From Symbiodinium natans (Eukaryota > Sar > Dinophyceae > Suessiales > Symbiodiniaceae), in the NCBI GenBank assembly GCA_905221605.1, contig CAJNDS010000957.1:175001-237000 (forward strand): a stretch of 62,000 nucleotides of DNA, in the 5' to 3' direction. This document shows, in pieces, positions 1 through 10,329 of the stretch. The notes under the pieces are model-generated. The model did no database searches. It saw nothing but the letters and a program-made list of their open reading frames with translations, and was not told the DNA's origin. The position numbers and the translations under genes were made by a program. Numbering within the stretch: the first letter of the stretch is position 1; every line of letters begins with the position of its first letter.

Positions 1-26
1 TAGGGTTTAGGGTTTAGGGTTTAGGG
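1..26 (+). repeat. telomere-type repeat at window edge
   Basis: Nearly four copies of TTTAGGG start the window. The same repeat occurs in dozens of places further in, so this is not proof of a chromosome end. Confidence 0.9.
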
Positions 27-717
27 ACCGTAGAGTAGGCTTGGGGGGGGGGGGGATACCATGGGGGGGGGGGCCCAGGACGCTCGACGCTGAACCATAT
101 ATATGTATTATGTGGAACTCTTTGAAATGGATCCCCTCAACACCTGTCTCGACAACTCATGGCACAGTTGACTGCCTGGATCTGGTGCCCTGCGCGAACC
201 TGGGAGAGCCGTCCCTAAGGGATACTCGGACACTCTGGGTTAGGGTTTATAGGGCTTATAGGGCTTATAGGGTTTATAGGGTTTATGGGGCTTATAGGGT
301 TTATAGGGTTTAAAGGGTTTAGAGGGTTTAGAGGGTTTATAGGGTTTACATGGTCTATAGGGTTTAGAGGGAGGGATGAGGGGTTTAGGGTTTAGGGTTG
401 TAGGGCTTAGGGCAGCAACAATGGGATGCCCTTTCAGGCACGGTGTGCTTGGAAACAGGAATCGGGATTCTCGGAGGGGGGGGGCCTAAAGCCTGAACCC
501 TAAACCCTAAACCCTAAAGAGGGGTGGTGGGGGAACTTGGGCCTGCTCCAAACAGCTTTGGCCGCCCAGGCAGTAGCCGATAGCCGCGGCATGGCCAGCC
601 TTGACCTTTCTTCAGAGTTCAGATTTTCGCTTCCGCTATTTTAACTAGGGGGTTTAGGGTTTAGGGTTTAGGGTTTAGGGTTTCGGGTTTAGGGTTTAGG
701 GCTTAGGGTTTAGGGTT
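27..717. repeat. degenerate and perfect telomere-like tracts
   Basis: Positions 236-405 hold a variant array with units such as TTTATAGGG and CTTATAGGG. Positions 492-520 hold CCCTAAA copies in the opposite orientation, and 650-717 a cleaner TTTAGGG array. Poly-G tracts lie at 44-54 and 64-73. I see no gene here. Confidence 0.75.
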
Positions 718-735
718 AACTGCAGTGCAGGTTGG

Positions 736-1335
736 CTAACACAGGTGGATGTTGCGCAGATTCTGCATGAGCGCGTGTAAAGAAAACCCAAGAAACCGGC
801 AGGGTGAGGAATCGACTCCGGGGCATTTAGAGGCTGCTTCCATCACATAGGGGAGAGGATGAGGGGGACCCTTGGGGATATAGACCCTCTGAATAAGGTC
901 CCTGTTTAAGGGAGCCAGAAGAGGATTCAGAAGGGGTACCCTTTGAAGGGCCCCCCTTATCCTACCTAGGATCATAACAAGAAGATCACGATGGATCGAA
1001 GGGAAGGTTCGAATTTTGTGTATGTTCAACTTAAGAAGCACTAGGGATGAGCAAGGACTCAAGGGAGCGAAACAAAAAGCCAAACCGAAACTTTTGCTTG
1101 AGAGCAGGGGCACGGCCGGGTGAGCAAAGGCCTTCTGCAGAAATGCATCCATAAGCCCGCGCCAGTTGCCTGAGTTCGGATCTGCAGATTCAGGCCCTTG
1201 AACGGGACACCTGAATGAAATTTTGCTGCGGCCTTCGTCTAGGTTTGCCCTCTGAGCCCTCCATAAAAAAATCTTCCCCAGTCTGCCATTGGATGAGTAC
1301 GTGGGAAGCAATGGCTCGCGCAAAGCGGGCATCAT
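736..1335 (-). CDS. open frame, 199 residues, unrecognised
   Basis: An uninterrupted minus-strand frame of 199 codons between telomere-like tracts. I recognise no domain, no signal peptide and no clear compositional domain. It agrees in strand with the supported host-side genes, but it could be chance, because stop-poor stretches occur in this repeat-rich DNA. Treat it as hypothetical. Confidence 0.15.
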   Translation of the reverse strand: MMPALREPLLPTYSSNGRLGKIFLWRAQRANLDEGRSKISFRCPVQGPESADPNSGNWRGLMDAFLQKAFAHPAVPLLSSKSFGLAFCFAPLSPCSSLVLLKLNIHKIRTFPSIHRDLLVMILGRIRGALQRVPLLNPLLAPLNRDLIQRVYIPKGPPHPLPYVMEAASKCPGVDSSPCRFLGFSLHALMQNLRNIHLC

Positions 1336-1549
1336 GAGGAGTATTTCAATTTATCTTTTCGAGGGTGTGGCCGGATTTGTGCGACGCTGCACGATGTGAC
1401 CCACGCAGTGGATGCAAAGGGCTGTAGATCATTGGCACTCCTTCAGCACCCGTTTTGCTTGATCTGTGGCCACCTGTGGGCATGCCTTTGAGTCCCAACT
1501 CTCAATGCTACTCCCCTAAAGCAGAGCAAGGAGTCTTGCCCAAATTGTC

Positions 1550-1602
1550 CCCTAAACCCTAAACCCTAAAAACCCTAAAAACCCTAAAAACCCTAAACCC
1601 TA
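1550..1602 (-). repeat. interstitial CCCTAAA array
   Basis: CCCTAAA copies with some CCCTAAAAA variants, immediately before the tetranucleotide microsatellite region. Confidence 0.85.
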
Positions 1603-1736
1603 TATGCCCTATGCGCTGGGAAACTCCGCATCCAACCGCCAGAAGGCGCCTCTCTTTGAACCATATCGACAGCCATCCTGGCTCTGCACGTGCTCATCTC
1701 TAAACCGGCTCCAAGCCCAAAACCTGGCCTTGAAAC

Positions 1737-1872
1737 AGTATGTATGTATGCATGTATGTATGTATGTATGTATAATGTATGTATGATGTATGTATGTATG
1801 TATGTATGTATGTATGTATGTATGTATGTATCTATGTATGTATGCATGTATGATTATGTATGTATGTATGCC
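1737..1872. repeat. GTAT microsatellite
   Basis: More than 30 units of GTAT with occasional GCAT and GATT interruptions. The His/Tyr/Thr- and Met/Cys/Tyr-rich frames that cross it are translation artefacts of the repeat. Confidence 0.95.
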
Positions 1873-2067
1873 TGCCTTGTGCACATAATGCACTTAAAAC
1901 TTTAAAACTACTACCTAGGTTCCCAGATAAGCTTTTCAAAGCCAGCCTGGTGCCCGCAGAAGTGCGTTCATCTGGCGAAACGCTCCGATGAAGTGGCGAA
2001 TACCCTGACCAAAAGTCCAGGCCCAAGAGACAGTGGAGAAAGCACACCCCGTTATACGCTTAACTCT

Positions 2068-2454
2068 TCAGCAATGCATGTCTTGCCCATCAGGCTTCGG
2101 AACATCACTCCCAATACACTTCAGGCTCAATACTGCGACTTGAGCCCCATGTCTTCGCAACAGCCTCTTCAAAGAGAACGCCGTGGTAAGTAAGTGGCAG
2201 CATGGAGCTCGCAAAAGCCCGACATAAGCTTTCCCGTCGCAAGGCGCCTGCCAGTGCACCTTGCCATCGTCCTTGGGGTCTTTGGGCATCATACCGAAGA
2301 AGCCCTGGAGCTCCTGCGAGGCTGTCGCATAGAATCCACAGAAGCTAAGATGGCCAGATGCTTGCTTGCGTGTCCGTGCGGCTCGTGCATCCTCAGCTTG
2401 CATGAGAGCCCGGGGAACTCTATCCCATTCAAGAATGTGAACAGCAACTCTCAC
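2068..2454 (-). CDS. possible exon(s), unrecognised
   Basis: A 128-codon minus-strand frame. Its middle and end look protein-like, with a Gly/Pro/Asp-rich stretch (GFFGMMPKDPKDDGK) followed by a basic helix-like stretch (FSLKRLLRRHG). No family is recognised. It may be one or two exons of a spliced gene, since exon-intron limits cannot be fixed from sequence alone. Its strand matches the other host-side genes. Confidence 0.25.
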   Translation of the reverse strand: MRVAVHILEWDRVPRALMQAEDARAARTRKQASGHLSFCGFYATASQELQGFFGMMPKDPKDDGKVHWQAPCDGKAYVGLLRAPCCHLLTTAFSLKRLLRRHGAQVAVLSLKCIGSDVPKPDGQDMHC

Positions 2455-3237
2455 ACCAAGATGCGGAGACCAAGATTCAGATGGAAACTATGAAGACTGC
2501 AATTCGACAGCAAAGAAGTATACCACCCTCCAGCACCTATTCAGCAACCGCCGCCATCCAAAAATGATGGCGATTCAACTTTTCCCAGACTTCTCACAAA
2601 TCGACTTCCTGAAACGGTCATCTGTGGTTTCCATGGTTGCTTGGGGGGTCCGCAGCGGTGCTGTACTAAGTCGAAATTTGGGTGTGCTCAAAGCCTTCTG
2701 GCCTTTCAAACCCATTGCCTGCACTCCTCCCCTCCCCTCCCCTGCATCCCTTTCAGAATCCCAAGGGTGGGGGAGTTGGCCTTCAGGGAGTTGTTGCTGG
2801 CTTTCGCTTTTTCTGTGCGGGTGCAAGAAGATGGTCGAATCCCTTGCAATCGATGAACTATGCCTTTCTCCCGGGTGCCATCAAGTGGCTGGTGGCTTGC
2901 TGGCACGGTGTTCCCGCGGACTTTGAATGCCAAGGTTGCAAGAATGGCTTCTGATTGTGACCGGTCTAACACTTCGTAGTACTGGAACAAAGTTCACTCA
3001 GATGCAGCGAGAAGCATCGCTACTATTGGCAATGATGATGGCAAGGCCGAGCTCCCACTGACTTCTTAAAATGATCTGCATACTGCCTTAAGTTGCTCCT
3101 CTGGGTCTGGATATTGGTTAGAAAGCAAACAAACCGTAAGCCCTAAACCCTAAACCCTTCTTTGACCCAGACTCTCTACGCCAGCTGGAAACCCTAAATC
3201 CTGAACCGCGAAAATGGGCGAAAAATCATACAAACCA
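2455..3237. other. no supported gene
   Basis: Mixed-composition DNA with a few isolated CCCTAAA copies near 3,140. Open frames in several registers overlap each other and none has recognisable protein character. Confidence 0.5.
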
Positions 3238-3482
3238 CCCTAAACCCTAAACCCTAAACCCTAAACCCTAAACCCTAAACCCAGCTGTCCTCGTCGGGGT
3301 ACTGCGCGTCTTCACGCTCCATGGGATTCTCCGCACGCGCAGCGGCACAAAAGCCCTACAGGGCAAAGCAGGATACTGGCAGGGTTTAGGGTTTAGGGTT
3401 TAGGGTTTAGGGTTTAGGGTTTAGGGTTTAGGGTTTAGGGTTTAGGGTTTAGGGTTTAGGGTTTAGGGTTTAGGGTTTAGGG
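3238..3482. repeat. facing telomere-like arrays
   Basis: Six to seven CCCTAAA copies (3,238-3,284) are followed after about 97 bp by about 14.6 perfect TTTAGGG copies (3,381-3,482), so the two arrays are in opposite orientation around a short spacer. Confidence 0.9.
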
Positions 3483-4189
3483 TAAACAAGTGGTTGAGGT
3501 TTTTTTTTGTTTAACAACCCTGTGCACCTTTTCTAGTGCTGTTTTAGGGTTTAGGGCTTATAGGGTTTATAGGGTTCAGGAGCACCTGCACACCCAGCCG
3601 TCCCAAAATCAGCGGATGCAGCACCCAGTCATTGCAAGACATCTCACTAGACATCTGAGCGGTGGTGATTGTATCATTCCTTGGAAACGCTGCGTGGGGA
3701 AAAAAGCATGCTTCCGCGGAGCTTCCGCGGAGACATTTGGGCCATTACAACGACACTCCACTTCCGCGAGAGATGGAGGCAGTAAATAGAATTTTTGCTA
3801 TGGGTTGGGGTCCTTGCTGCCCTGAAATCTGCTGCTTCTAAGATGAGGTGCCCGTTTGGGACAAGCGAACCGGCTGAGGCGGTCCCGAGTGTGGAGTAGA
3901 GTTCCTGGTGCTTGCAGGCCTTTGCGGCTCTTATCAGTTTTGAGGGCCTTTGGATCTGCACTGCAACTACTGTAGCGGCTATGGCAACGAGAAACCGCGC
4001 TGACCCGCAGCTCTGATCTCTCAAACTTCGCATGATTACGTGGCTCAGCTGTAGCTGCAACAGTGTCGATGCGACCGGGAGCGTAAGGCTGTGGAACTTT
4101 TAAGTGGAACTTTTAAATCTAGTACCACAAAAAAAATGGGCCCTTTCTGATTCCCTAGCCCGGGAATCTACCGTGAACCAGTCCCGTAA

Positions 4190-4659
4190 AGTGCCCAGCC
4201 TCGAAGTCAACGATCCGCCCAGAGTTTAAGGCCCGATCTTGGTAGGTGTAAGCCGGGGTCTCTTTGTACAAGTCCTCGGGCCAATTTATTATTTCAGTGG
4301 AAGCTCCAATCGACCTCGTGAATTGAGGATGTTGGTCCCTGACCCCACTGATATGCAACATGGTTTGCCAAAAGCCAAGATTCCACAGCCAAGCCCACGT
4401 ATCCCACCTTCGCCAGAAAGCACGCCTGATCGATGTCAAACTGCTTCAAACCGGCGTAGTTGTGGTGGACGAGGATGACCGGCGCGGGCGAGTTTCCAAC
4501 AACATAGGCAATGCGCCCGTAGATGTAGTCGTAGCCACCAAAAGAGATGGGGAACTCTTCCACTACCAGATCTCCCTCCTTTGCAACCTTCTTGTCCACT
4601 GGCTTGAAGCAGGCCTGTGTCTGATATCGTGAGCCGCTTGGCCGATCTTGGCCGCACAT
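4190..4659 (-). CDS. dienelactone hydrolase-like gene fragment
   Basis: The frame starting at 4,659 carries a strand-turn pattern typical of the dienelactone hydrolase alpha/beta-hydrolase family: APVILVHHNYAGL, then FDIDQACFLAKVGYVGLA. In this family the first block precedes the helix before the nucleophile domain, and the 'GYVALA-D' block is followed by 'DLY'. Here that continuation (DLYKETPAYTYQDR) appears in another frame at about 4,195-4,280, which suggests an intron between roughly 4,280 and 4,385 with an AG|G acceptor. I do not see the nucleophile Cys and later His/Asp motifs, so the gene is either further spliced or truncated. Such enzymes hydrolyse lactone or ester substrates in the cytosol; the substrate here is unknown. 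Confidence 0.55.
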
Positions 4660-4990
4660 GGCTGCAGCAACCTTGCGCCAGAATACCTATTTAAGTGCTC
4701 TACAGCCTGCCCCAAGCAACAGGGACACTGGATACGTGGGCAGGATGAGTTCAAGCCTTCCAGGGGTGCTCCTATGCCATATTGCAACGGTAGATACCAG
4801 TGTCCTCTCCAGAGCCACACGCCGCTAGCCGTGCCAAAACTGCGAACCCAAACGAAACTTTATCCTCTTGGGGCTGCGAAAGAGTCAACAATTGTTCTGG
4901 TTTGGGGTTTAGAGATAGTCAGAGTTTCGAGCCTAGCTAAGGCGGGGATGTGTCGCGATGAGAAACTCGGGGTCGCCTTGTGGGATACTA

Positions 4991-5103
4991 TACCCAAAGA
5001 GCCCAAGATTGCTTAATTAGGGAATATTCCTTAAATCATATTAAGGTTCCGTATATGATTTAAGGCATATTCCTCAATTAAGCAATATTGGGCTCTTTAG
5101 GTA
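4991..5103. repeat. MITE-like hairpin, CCCAAAGAGCCC family
   Basis: The arms begin with ACCCAAAGAGCCC and end with GGGCTCTTT, and the inner sequence (TTAATTAGGGAATATTCC and its complement) also pairs. The same family recurs at 8,694-8,867. Confidence 0.85.
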
Positions 5104-6531
5104 GAGAAGCATGAACTGGGTCCCGCTTGGGCATACATGGACATGTATGGCCCATTCGAAGCCGCCCGAATGCCCTATGGACATACTACGACATACTGAG
5201 ACCTCCTAAGAGCCTGGATAAGGGTCCATGTACCAGGGCCCAAAAGTCCCGGTATGGGAGGTACTTTAAGGCTCAAGTCTTCCCAGTTATGCACATGGAC
5301 CCTTCGGGAACCGCTTCTGAAAGCACGGCGCCCCGGGAAAAGCGCTGGGGATCCCTGCGAAGCGAATGCAAGGCTCGGCGCAAACGCGCGATGTACCCTG
5401 CAGCTTGTTCAGGTGCTTGCTTGGGTGTTCTTGTCCGGGGGAACTTTGGAGGAGATTACACGAGCCGCAAAGCAAGGGGCGCAGTCGAAAACACACATAC
5501 TTCACTGAGGTACATATAGGTACGACATCAAGAACATGTTCCCTGTGTGTGCTGGCCGCCACTTAAGGAGGATGTCAATGTAGCTGTTGCGGGTGCTAGT
5601 ATTGTGCGCTACAACTTTCGCCCGATTGTTACGATGAATCGGCAATAAAGTGACGCCGTGCTCGGTGAAGATAGCTGCATCGGCATTCACCCTCCTTCTC
5701 CTCGAGATATTCTCAGTTTCAAAATATCCCAACGCTGGCTGAGCCTTCAGCTACAGGGTGTTAATTAAGATTGTGTGAAGTCAAACCACTCTTCGCGGCA
5801 ACCCCTCGGCTACCACTAGCACTGGCAGGTGCCCTCTTAGCGCAAAGCCCCCGAGAGCAGCCTGCAAGCAAAAGGCTTAAACAGCCACGCGTGGCTAAGG
5901 AAATGCTAGCAATTCCATGTGAACAAGCATCCACGCTTCTGCCGTTCGAAGACCCATAGCGGCAGCCTGTTCGTGGCCGAAACACTTGGAAAAGCTCCTG
6001 CGCGGCACGTGCGTGATATCTGCATCTCGACATTGATACCAGATGGCTAGAACTACGTCTGGCTTGCTTCAGTCGGGCAAAAGGAATTATTCAGCAAGCA
6101 GCCCCCCGTCGCCGCTTTTCGAAAAGTTTCCTACGATGCAAAAACTAGAGGTTGACTCGTCTCAGCTTAGCCCTGCTACAGTAGAGATCTCATCAAGTGC
6201 TGAACCCTTTGCCTTGGTGGACTCGAAAAAAAAGCAATGGCCTACACATCTAGGGGCGAGCAAGGTCGGGCCTGGGCTTTGCCAAAGAAGCCTCACTTAA
6301 TCCTACACTCCCCTCAGAACCTTCGTAGAATATGTAAATGTATTCTTTTTCGGGTTTTGTAAATAATTTTAAAATATTTTAAAAGAATGAAAACCTAAGC
6401 GGGCTATAGAATTTTCGTGTCCACCGAGACGTCACGCTCAAACCTGAAGCCTCGAAGCCCCTACTTCTGAGAACCTCAGGATCCTCAGTGAGGCTCATGA
6501 AGCTTCTGGGGAGACGGGTCAACCGATATCG
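5104..6531. other. no supported gene
   Basis: Short overlapping open frames on both strands without recognisable protein character. There is an A/T-rich patch near 6,340-6,390. Confidence 0.5.
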
Positions 6532-7110
6532 TTTAGGGTTTAGGGTTTAGGGTTTAGGGTTTAGGGTTTAGGGTTTAGGGTTTAGGGTTTAGGGTTTAGG
6601 GTTTAGGGGTAATTAATATGACTTACTTAACCCCATAACTCCCGAGCCCCCTTCTGTAAATTGGTGCTGTGTCCCCTTTTGCATCCGGGCTCATTGCTGC
6701 CCGGGATCTCGCTTCTCCCTCAACCCTAAGCCCATCAAAGCAAGACATACACTTGCAATTACAGCACTTCAAAACCGAAACCCTAAACCCTTTTGACAGG
6801 CTACTTCGCCCGGAGATGGAAACCCTAAACCCTAAACCACCCTAAACCCCAAACCCTAAACCCTAAACCCCAAACCCTAAACCCTAAACCCTAAACCCTA
6901 AACCCTAAACCCTAAACCCTAAACCCTAAACCCTAAACCCTAAACCCTAAACCCTAAACCCTAAACCCCTCATGGCGTCCTCGTCCTCAGCAGGCGAAAG
7001 GTCACGAAGCAACTCGAGGTCTTTGTAGCCTGTCACTGAGCGCAGAGGGCTGAGGGTTTAGGGTTTCGACTCTCACACAGGGTTTAGGGTTTAGGGTTTA
7101 GGGTTTAGGG
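6532..7110. repeat. telomere-like arrays in both orientations
   Basis: TTTAGGG copies fill 6,532-6,608, CCCTAAA copies with CCCCAAA variants fill 6,818-6,968, and TTTAGGG returns at 7,079-7,110. Single copies lie between them. Confidence 0.9.
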
Positions 7111-8126
7111 CATGGAGAGGGTTTGTAGGGGGCCTACAATCTTTCGAAGAGTGTTTCAGAAAGTTTCACACAGCTAGGGAGCAGGGGCTGAGGGCCTTGC
7201 ACTGGGGCCGCCAATTGCCTTTGAGGGGCTATGCCCCATTGGGGTATAGCATGCTATGACAGTTATGACCTACAACTTTGCACGGGGCGTCTCTGCACGA
7301 AAAGGAGTTTCACGACGTTCTGCTGCTGTCCGTGGTATACTGCAGCATGCCGCGGCGCACCACAGCACACCATGTTCCATCGTGTTCAGCTACATTCCGC
7401 CATGTTTCTGCAGCCTGGATGTTGCTCTTCGTTGCGTATGGACCCTTATATAAGTCTTGCTACTGAGGCATGAGACCACCGCAATGACCGACAAAGCCTA
7501 CCGAGGGCCTATACCATAGCTGCCATAGGTTGTGTCAGCACGGCAGCAGCAGGTGTTCATAGCCCACTCCCTCCCTCCAACTCTTCCACCCGAAAGAAAC
7601 ACAAACAGCGGTCCATGATTTTGGCACCTAACGCGCACGAGCCAACACCAAGACCATCCAAAAGCATCCAAATCCCTCTTTGCTGAGGTGACGCCCATTT
7701 CAGGTCTACTACTTGCTTAAGAACCCCCCCCAAAAAAAAAAAAAAGTGATCCCTATATTACCCTTATAAGGAAGAATATGTTTTTTTTCTTTGTGGGGGG
7801 GGGGGGGGTGTTCTTGGCCCCGGGCCATGCCAAGCAAGGGCGTTGCTGAGCGAAGTGAGTCGCTCAGCCTCGGCTCAGGGGATAACAGCGGGCCGTGGCA
7901 GGTCCTAGGCTGAGTTGCCGAGTTCATGTGCCCCAAACAAGTGTACACTTTCAGTTCCTTACGGGAGTATAGTATCCCAAAAAGTGTGAAGTGTACACGC
8001 TCAGCAACTAAGTGTTGGAAGGGAGCCCCGGCAACAAAACAGCGCCACACTCCCCCAAAAGCAGCTGTTAAACCGGACAATACCCGGAAGCTTCCAGAAC
8101 CGATGGAACCAACATGCCGGAGGTCA
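7111..8126. other. no supported gene
   Basis: Unassigned DNA with a poly-C/poly-A patch at 7,725-7,745 and a poly-G run at 7,795-7,808. No convincing exon is visible. Confidence 0.5.
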
Positions 8127-8376
8127 GAAACCCTAAGCCCTAAGCCCTAAGCCCTAAGCCCTAAGCCCTAAACCCTAAACCCTAAACCCTAAACCCCAGA
8201 AGCCCTTTCAAAGCTGGCCGACCTGCAGCCACTCCTCCATCTCCGAGCTCATTGGACTCGAGGGCCTCGGAGGCCGGATCTTTGGAGCCTTGGGTTGCCT
8301 GGGGTTTAGGGTTTAGGGTTTAGGGTTTAGGGTTTCGGGTTTAGGGTTTAGGGTTGAGGGTTGAGGGTTTAGGGTG
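8127..8376. repeat. telomere-like arrays, diverged and facing
   Basis: CCCTAAG/CCCTAAA units at 8,127-8,197 and TTTAGGG units with TTTCGGG and TTGAGGG variants at 8,300-8,376. Confidence 0.85.
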
Positions 8377-8405
8377 GAGTGCTGCTGGACCGCAATACAG
8401 TACAT

Positions 8406-8610
8406 ACCCAGATCTTCCAAAAAAACCCTTAACTAAGGAGTATACCGTATACCCGAAAGTTTTATACTATGGGTCGCTACTATGAATGAGGGTATATTCC
8501 TGTATTCCAAAACCCCTTGATACAGGAATATACCCTAATTCATAATAATGATCCATAGTAAAAAATTAGGGTATGCTCCTTTGCTAAAGGGGCTTTGGAA
8601 GATCCGTGTA
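8406..8610. repeat. MITE-like hairpin, ACCCAGATCTTCC family
   Basis: Outer arms are ACCCAGATCTTCC and GGAAGATC, and inner arms carry GGAGTATACC and its near complement. This longer, diverged copy belongs with the near-perfect hairpin at 21,737-21,853. Confidence 0.75.
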
Positions 8611-8693
8611 GTGCGCGGATCAACGTCTGCAAACTGCAAACTGCAAACTGCCAAGCTTCCTGCCAAGTTGTGTAGCTGGATAACCCAATCAGA

Positions 8694-8867
8694 CACCCAA
8701 AGAGCCCAATATCCCTTAATTCAGGAATATACCTTAAATCATATTAAGGATCCCTATGTGATTTAAGGAATATTCCGTAATTAAGGAATGCACCTTAAAT
8801 GATAGTGAGGATCCCTATATGATTTAGGGAATATTCCTTAGTTAAGGGTTATTGGGCTCTTTGGGCA
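8694..8867. repeat. double hairpin, CCCAAAGAGCCC family
   Basis: Outer arms ACCCAAAGAGCCC and GGGCTCTTTGGG enclose two tandem inner units built on CCTTAAAT and ATTTAAGG. It is a tandemly enlarged relative of the hairpin at 4,991-5,103. Confidence 0.85.
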
Positions 8868-9556
8868 GATTTGAGAGTCGGACGTAGGCTCAGCCTGCTC
8901 AACCACGGCACCCTGTCAGGCAGAAGAGGATGAAGAGTGCCAAACCCCAAACCCTAAACTGTCTGATCACCTTCAACACCTGCATTCACGCCCCAGCGAC
9001 CCTTCTTATAGCAATCGGCCAGGGACGATCACATGCGCCCCGCAATGTAATCCTACATCTCCCTGTGATTCCAGGAGGGGCCATGATACCCTGGAACCCC
9101 TTAAAGATGTCCTTTAAAGGGTTGATTATGGGGGATACTAAGGCCTAATAGCCCCTCCTGGTTTGGGATCCTTCAGGTCAGTGCGCCGGCCTCCGCCCGG
9201 GCATGGCTTTCTCCCGAGCGCGTCCAAGACCACATCCGTCCCCCGAAAAGCAGTGGAGCTGCACCACAGGCTTTGGAAGTTCATTCATGGTTGCAGGGTT
9301 TAGGGTTTAGGGTTGCAGCCATGACTTTTGACAGTGCTAGTCATGCAAGAGCACTTGCCACGGCAAAAATGATCACAAGAGTTGGGCAGCACGCAAAGAG
9401 TCCCCTGCTCCCGGCGCCTGCCTCACGGCCCCAGCACGCAAGCGTCGACAATACTGAGGCAACTACTTGGCCAAGCCGAACCCTGGTTTTCCAGATCAAG
9501 GGGCCTAAGTGAACAGGAAACGTATGCTGGGAAATCTCTCCCTGATGCCACATGAG
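8868..9556. other. no supported gene
   Basis: Contains isolated telomere-like copies (about 9,296-9,312) and a loose inverted repeat around 9,070-9,165 (AGGAGGGGCC and its complement). No exon is convincing. Confidence 0.45.
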
Positions 9557-10021
9557 TCAGAACTTCACTTGGTATGTTTTTGGGCTTGGGCCAGGCAGCA
9601 CCGGCATCTTGCAAGCTGGGCTGCAATGTTTCCCGCAAAAGGTGTGGACTTGGCATTGGCACACCTCATGGCCACACAAATCGTCACCCCCGTTCTTTTT
9701 GTCAAACCGTGGGCACGAGCCCACATAACGTGCCAGGACCTCTGTATGCACTTTGGAGAAGTCCCGCAAAGAGTCCATGAACGTATAACGATCGGATACA
9801 GACGTCCAGGCACGAGAAACGCTGGTATAGAGGGCAACCATTGGTGAAACCATCCGTCCGACAGATTCTGCTGACTGCTGCGGCACCGGCGTCGCGGGTC
9901 GACGCGCGCAGCGTCCCCAGACACCTATAGTTCGAGATCTAAGCTCGGCTACACTGGTAGTCCTTGAAGCAGGTGGGACTGGGGGCAAGAACACAGGCAC
10001 TTGCCACTTTCGGGGTAGCAT
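9557..10021 (-). CDS. possible exon, unrecognised
   Basis: A 154-codon minus-strand frame. The middle part (SDRYTFMDSLRDFSKV, then LARYVGSC) resembles real protein, while the C-terminal part is Cys-rich and may be intron read-through. An overlapping frame is also open, so the reading register is uncertain. No family is recognised. Confidence 0.25.
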   Translation of the reverse strand: MLPRKWQVPVFLPPVPPASRTTSVAELRSRTIGVWGRCARRPATPVPQQSAESVGRMVSPMVALYTSVSRAWTSVSDRYTFMDSLRDFSKVHTEVLARYVGSCPRFDKKNGGDDLCGHEVCQCQVHTFCGKHCSPACKMPVLPGPSPKTYQVKF

Positions 10022-10329
10022 AGTCAGCTATACGACCATGCTCACCCCACGCTCCACAACCATGGAACTTGACACCATGACCCCTCAGCCTAGCATCTCT
10101 TCGAACCATGCGCCCCTCCAAACCCAAGTTCCTGCCCTGGGGCTTCGGGCGCGAACCGAGGGCTAGGAGGAGTCCTCGCCCTCGGAGTCATCAGAGCCTC
10201 AGGGGAATGGGGCTTCGAAAGCATCGAAACTCCCATGTCCGTCTGTAGTGGACCAGCTGTTGGGCTATTGTTTAGCCGTCATCTCTGGAATGGCTTGTCC
10301 CCAACACAAGCGCCATGACGATGCACCAA

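Noticed and set aside
1-26. True chromosome end
   Set aside because: The same repeat is interstitial throughout the window and the first array is short.
1593-1905. Open frames rich in His/Tyr/Thr and Met/Cys/Tyr
   Set aside because: They are translations of the GTAT microsatellite in every register.
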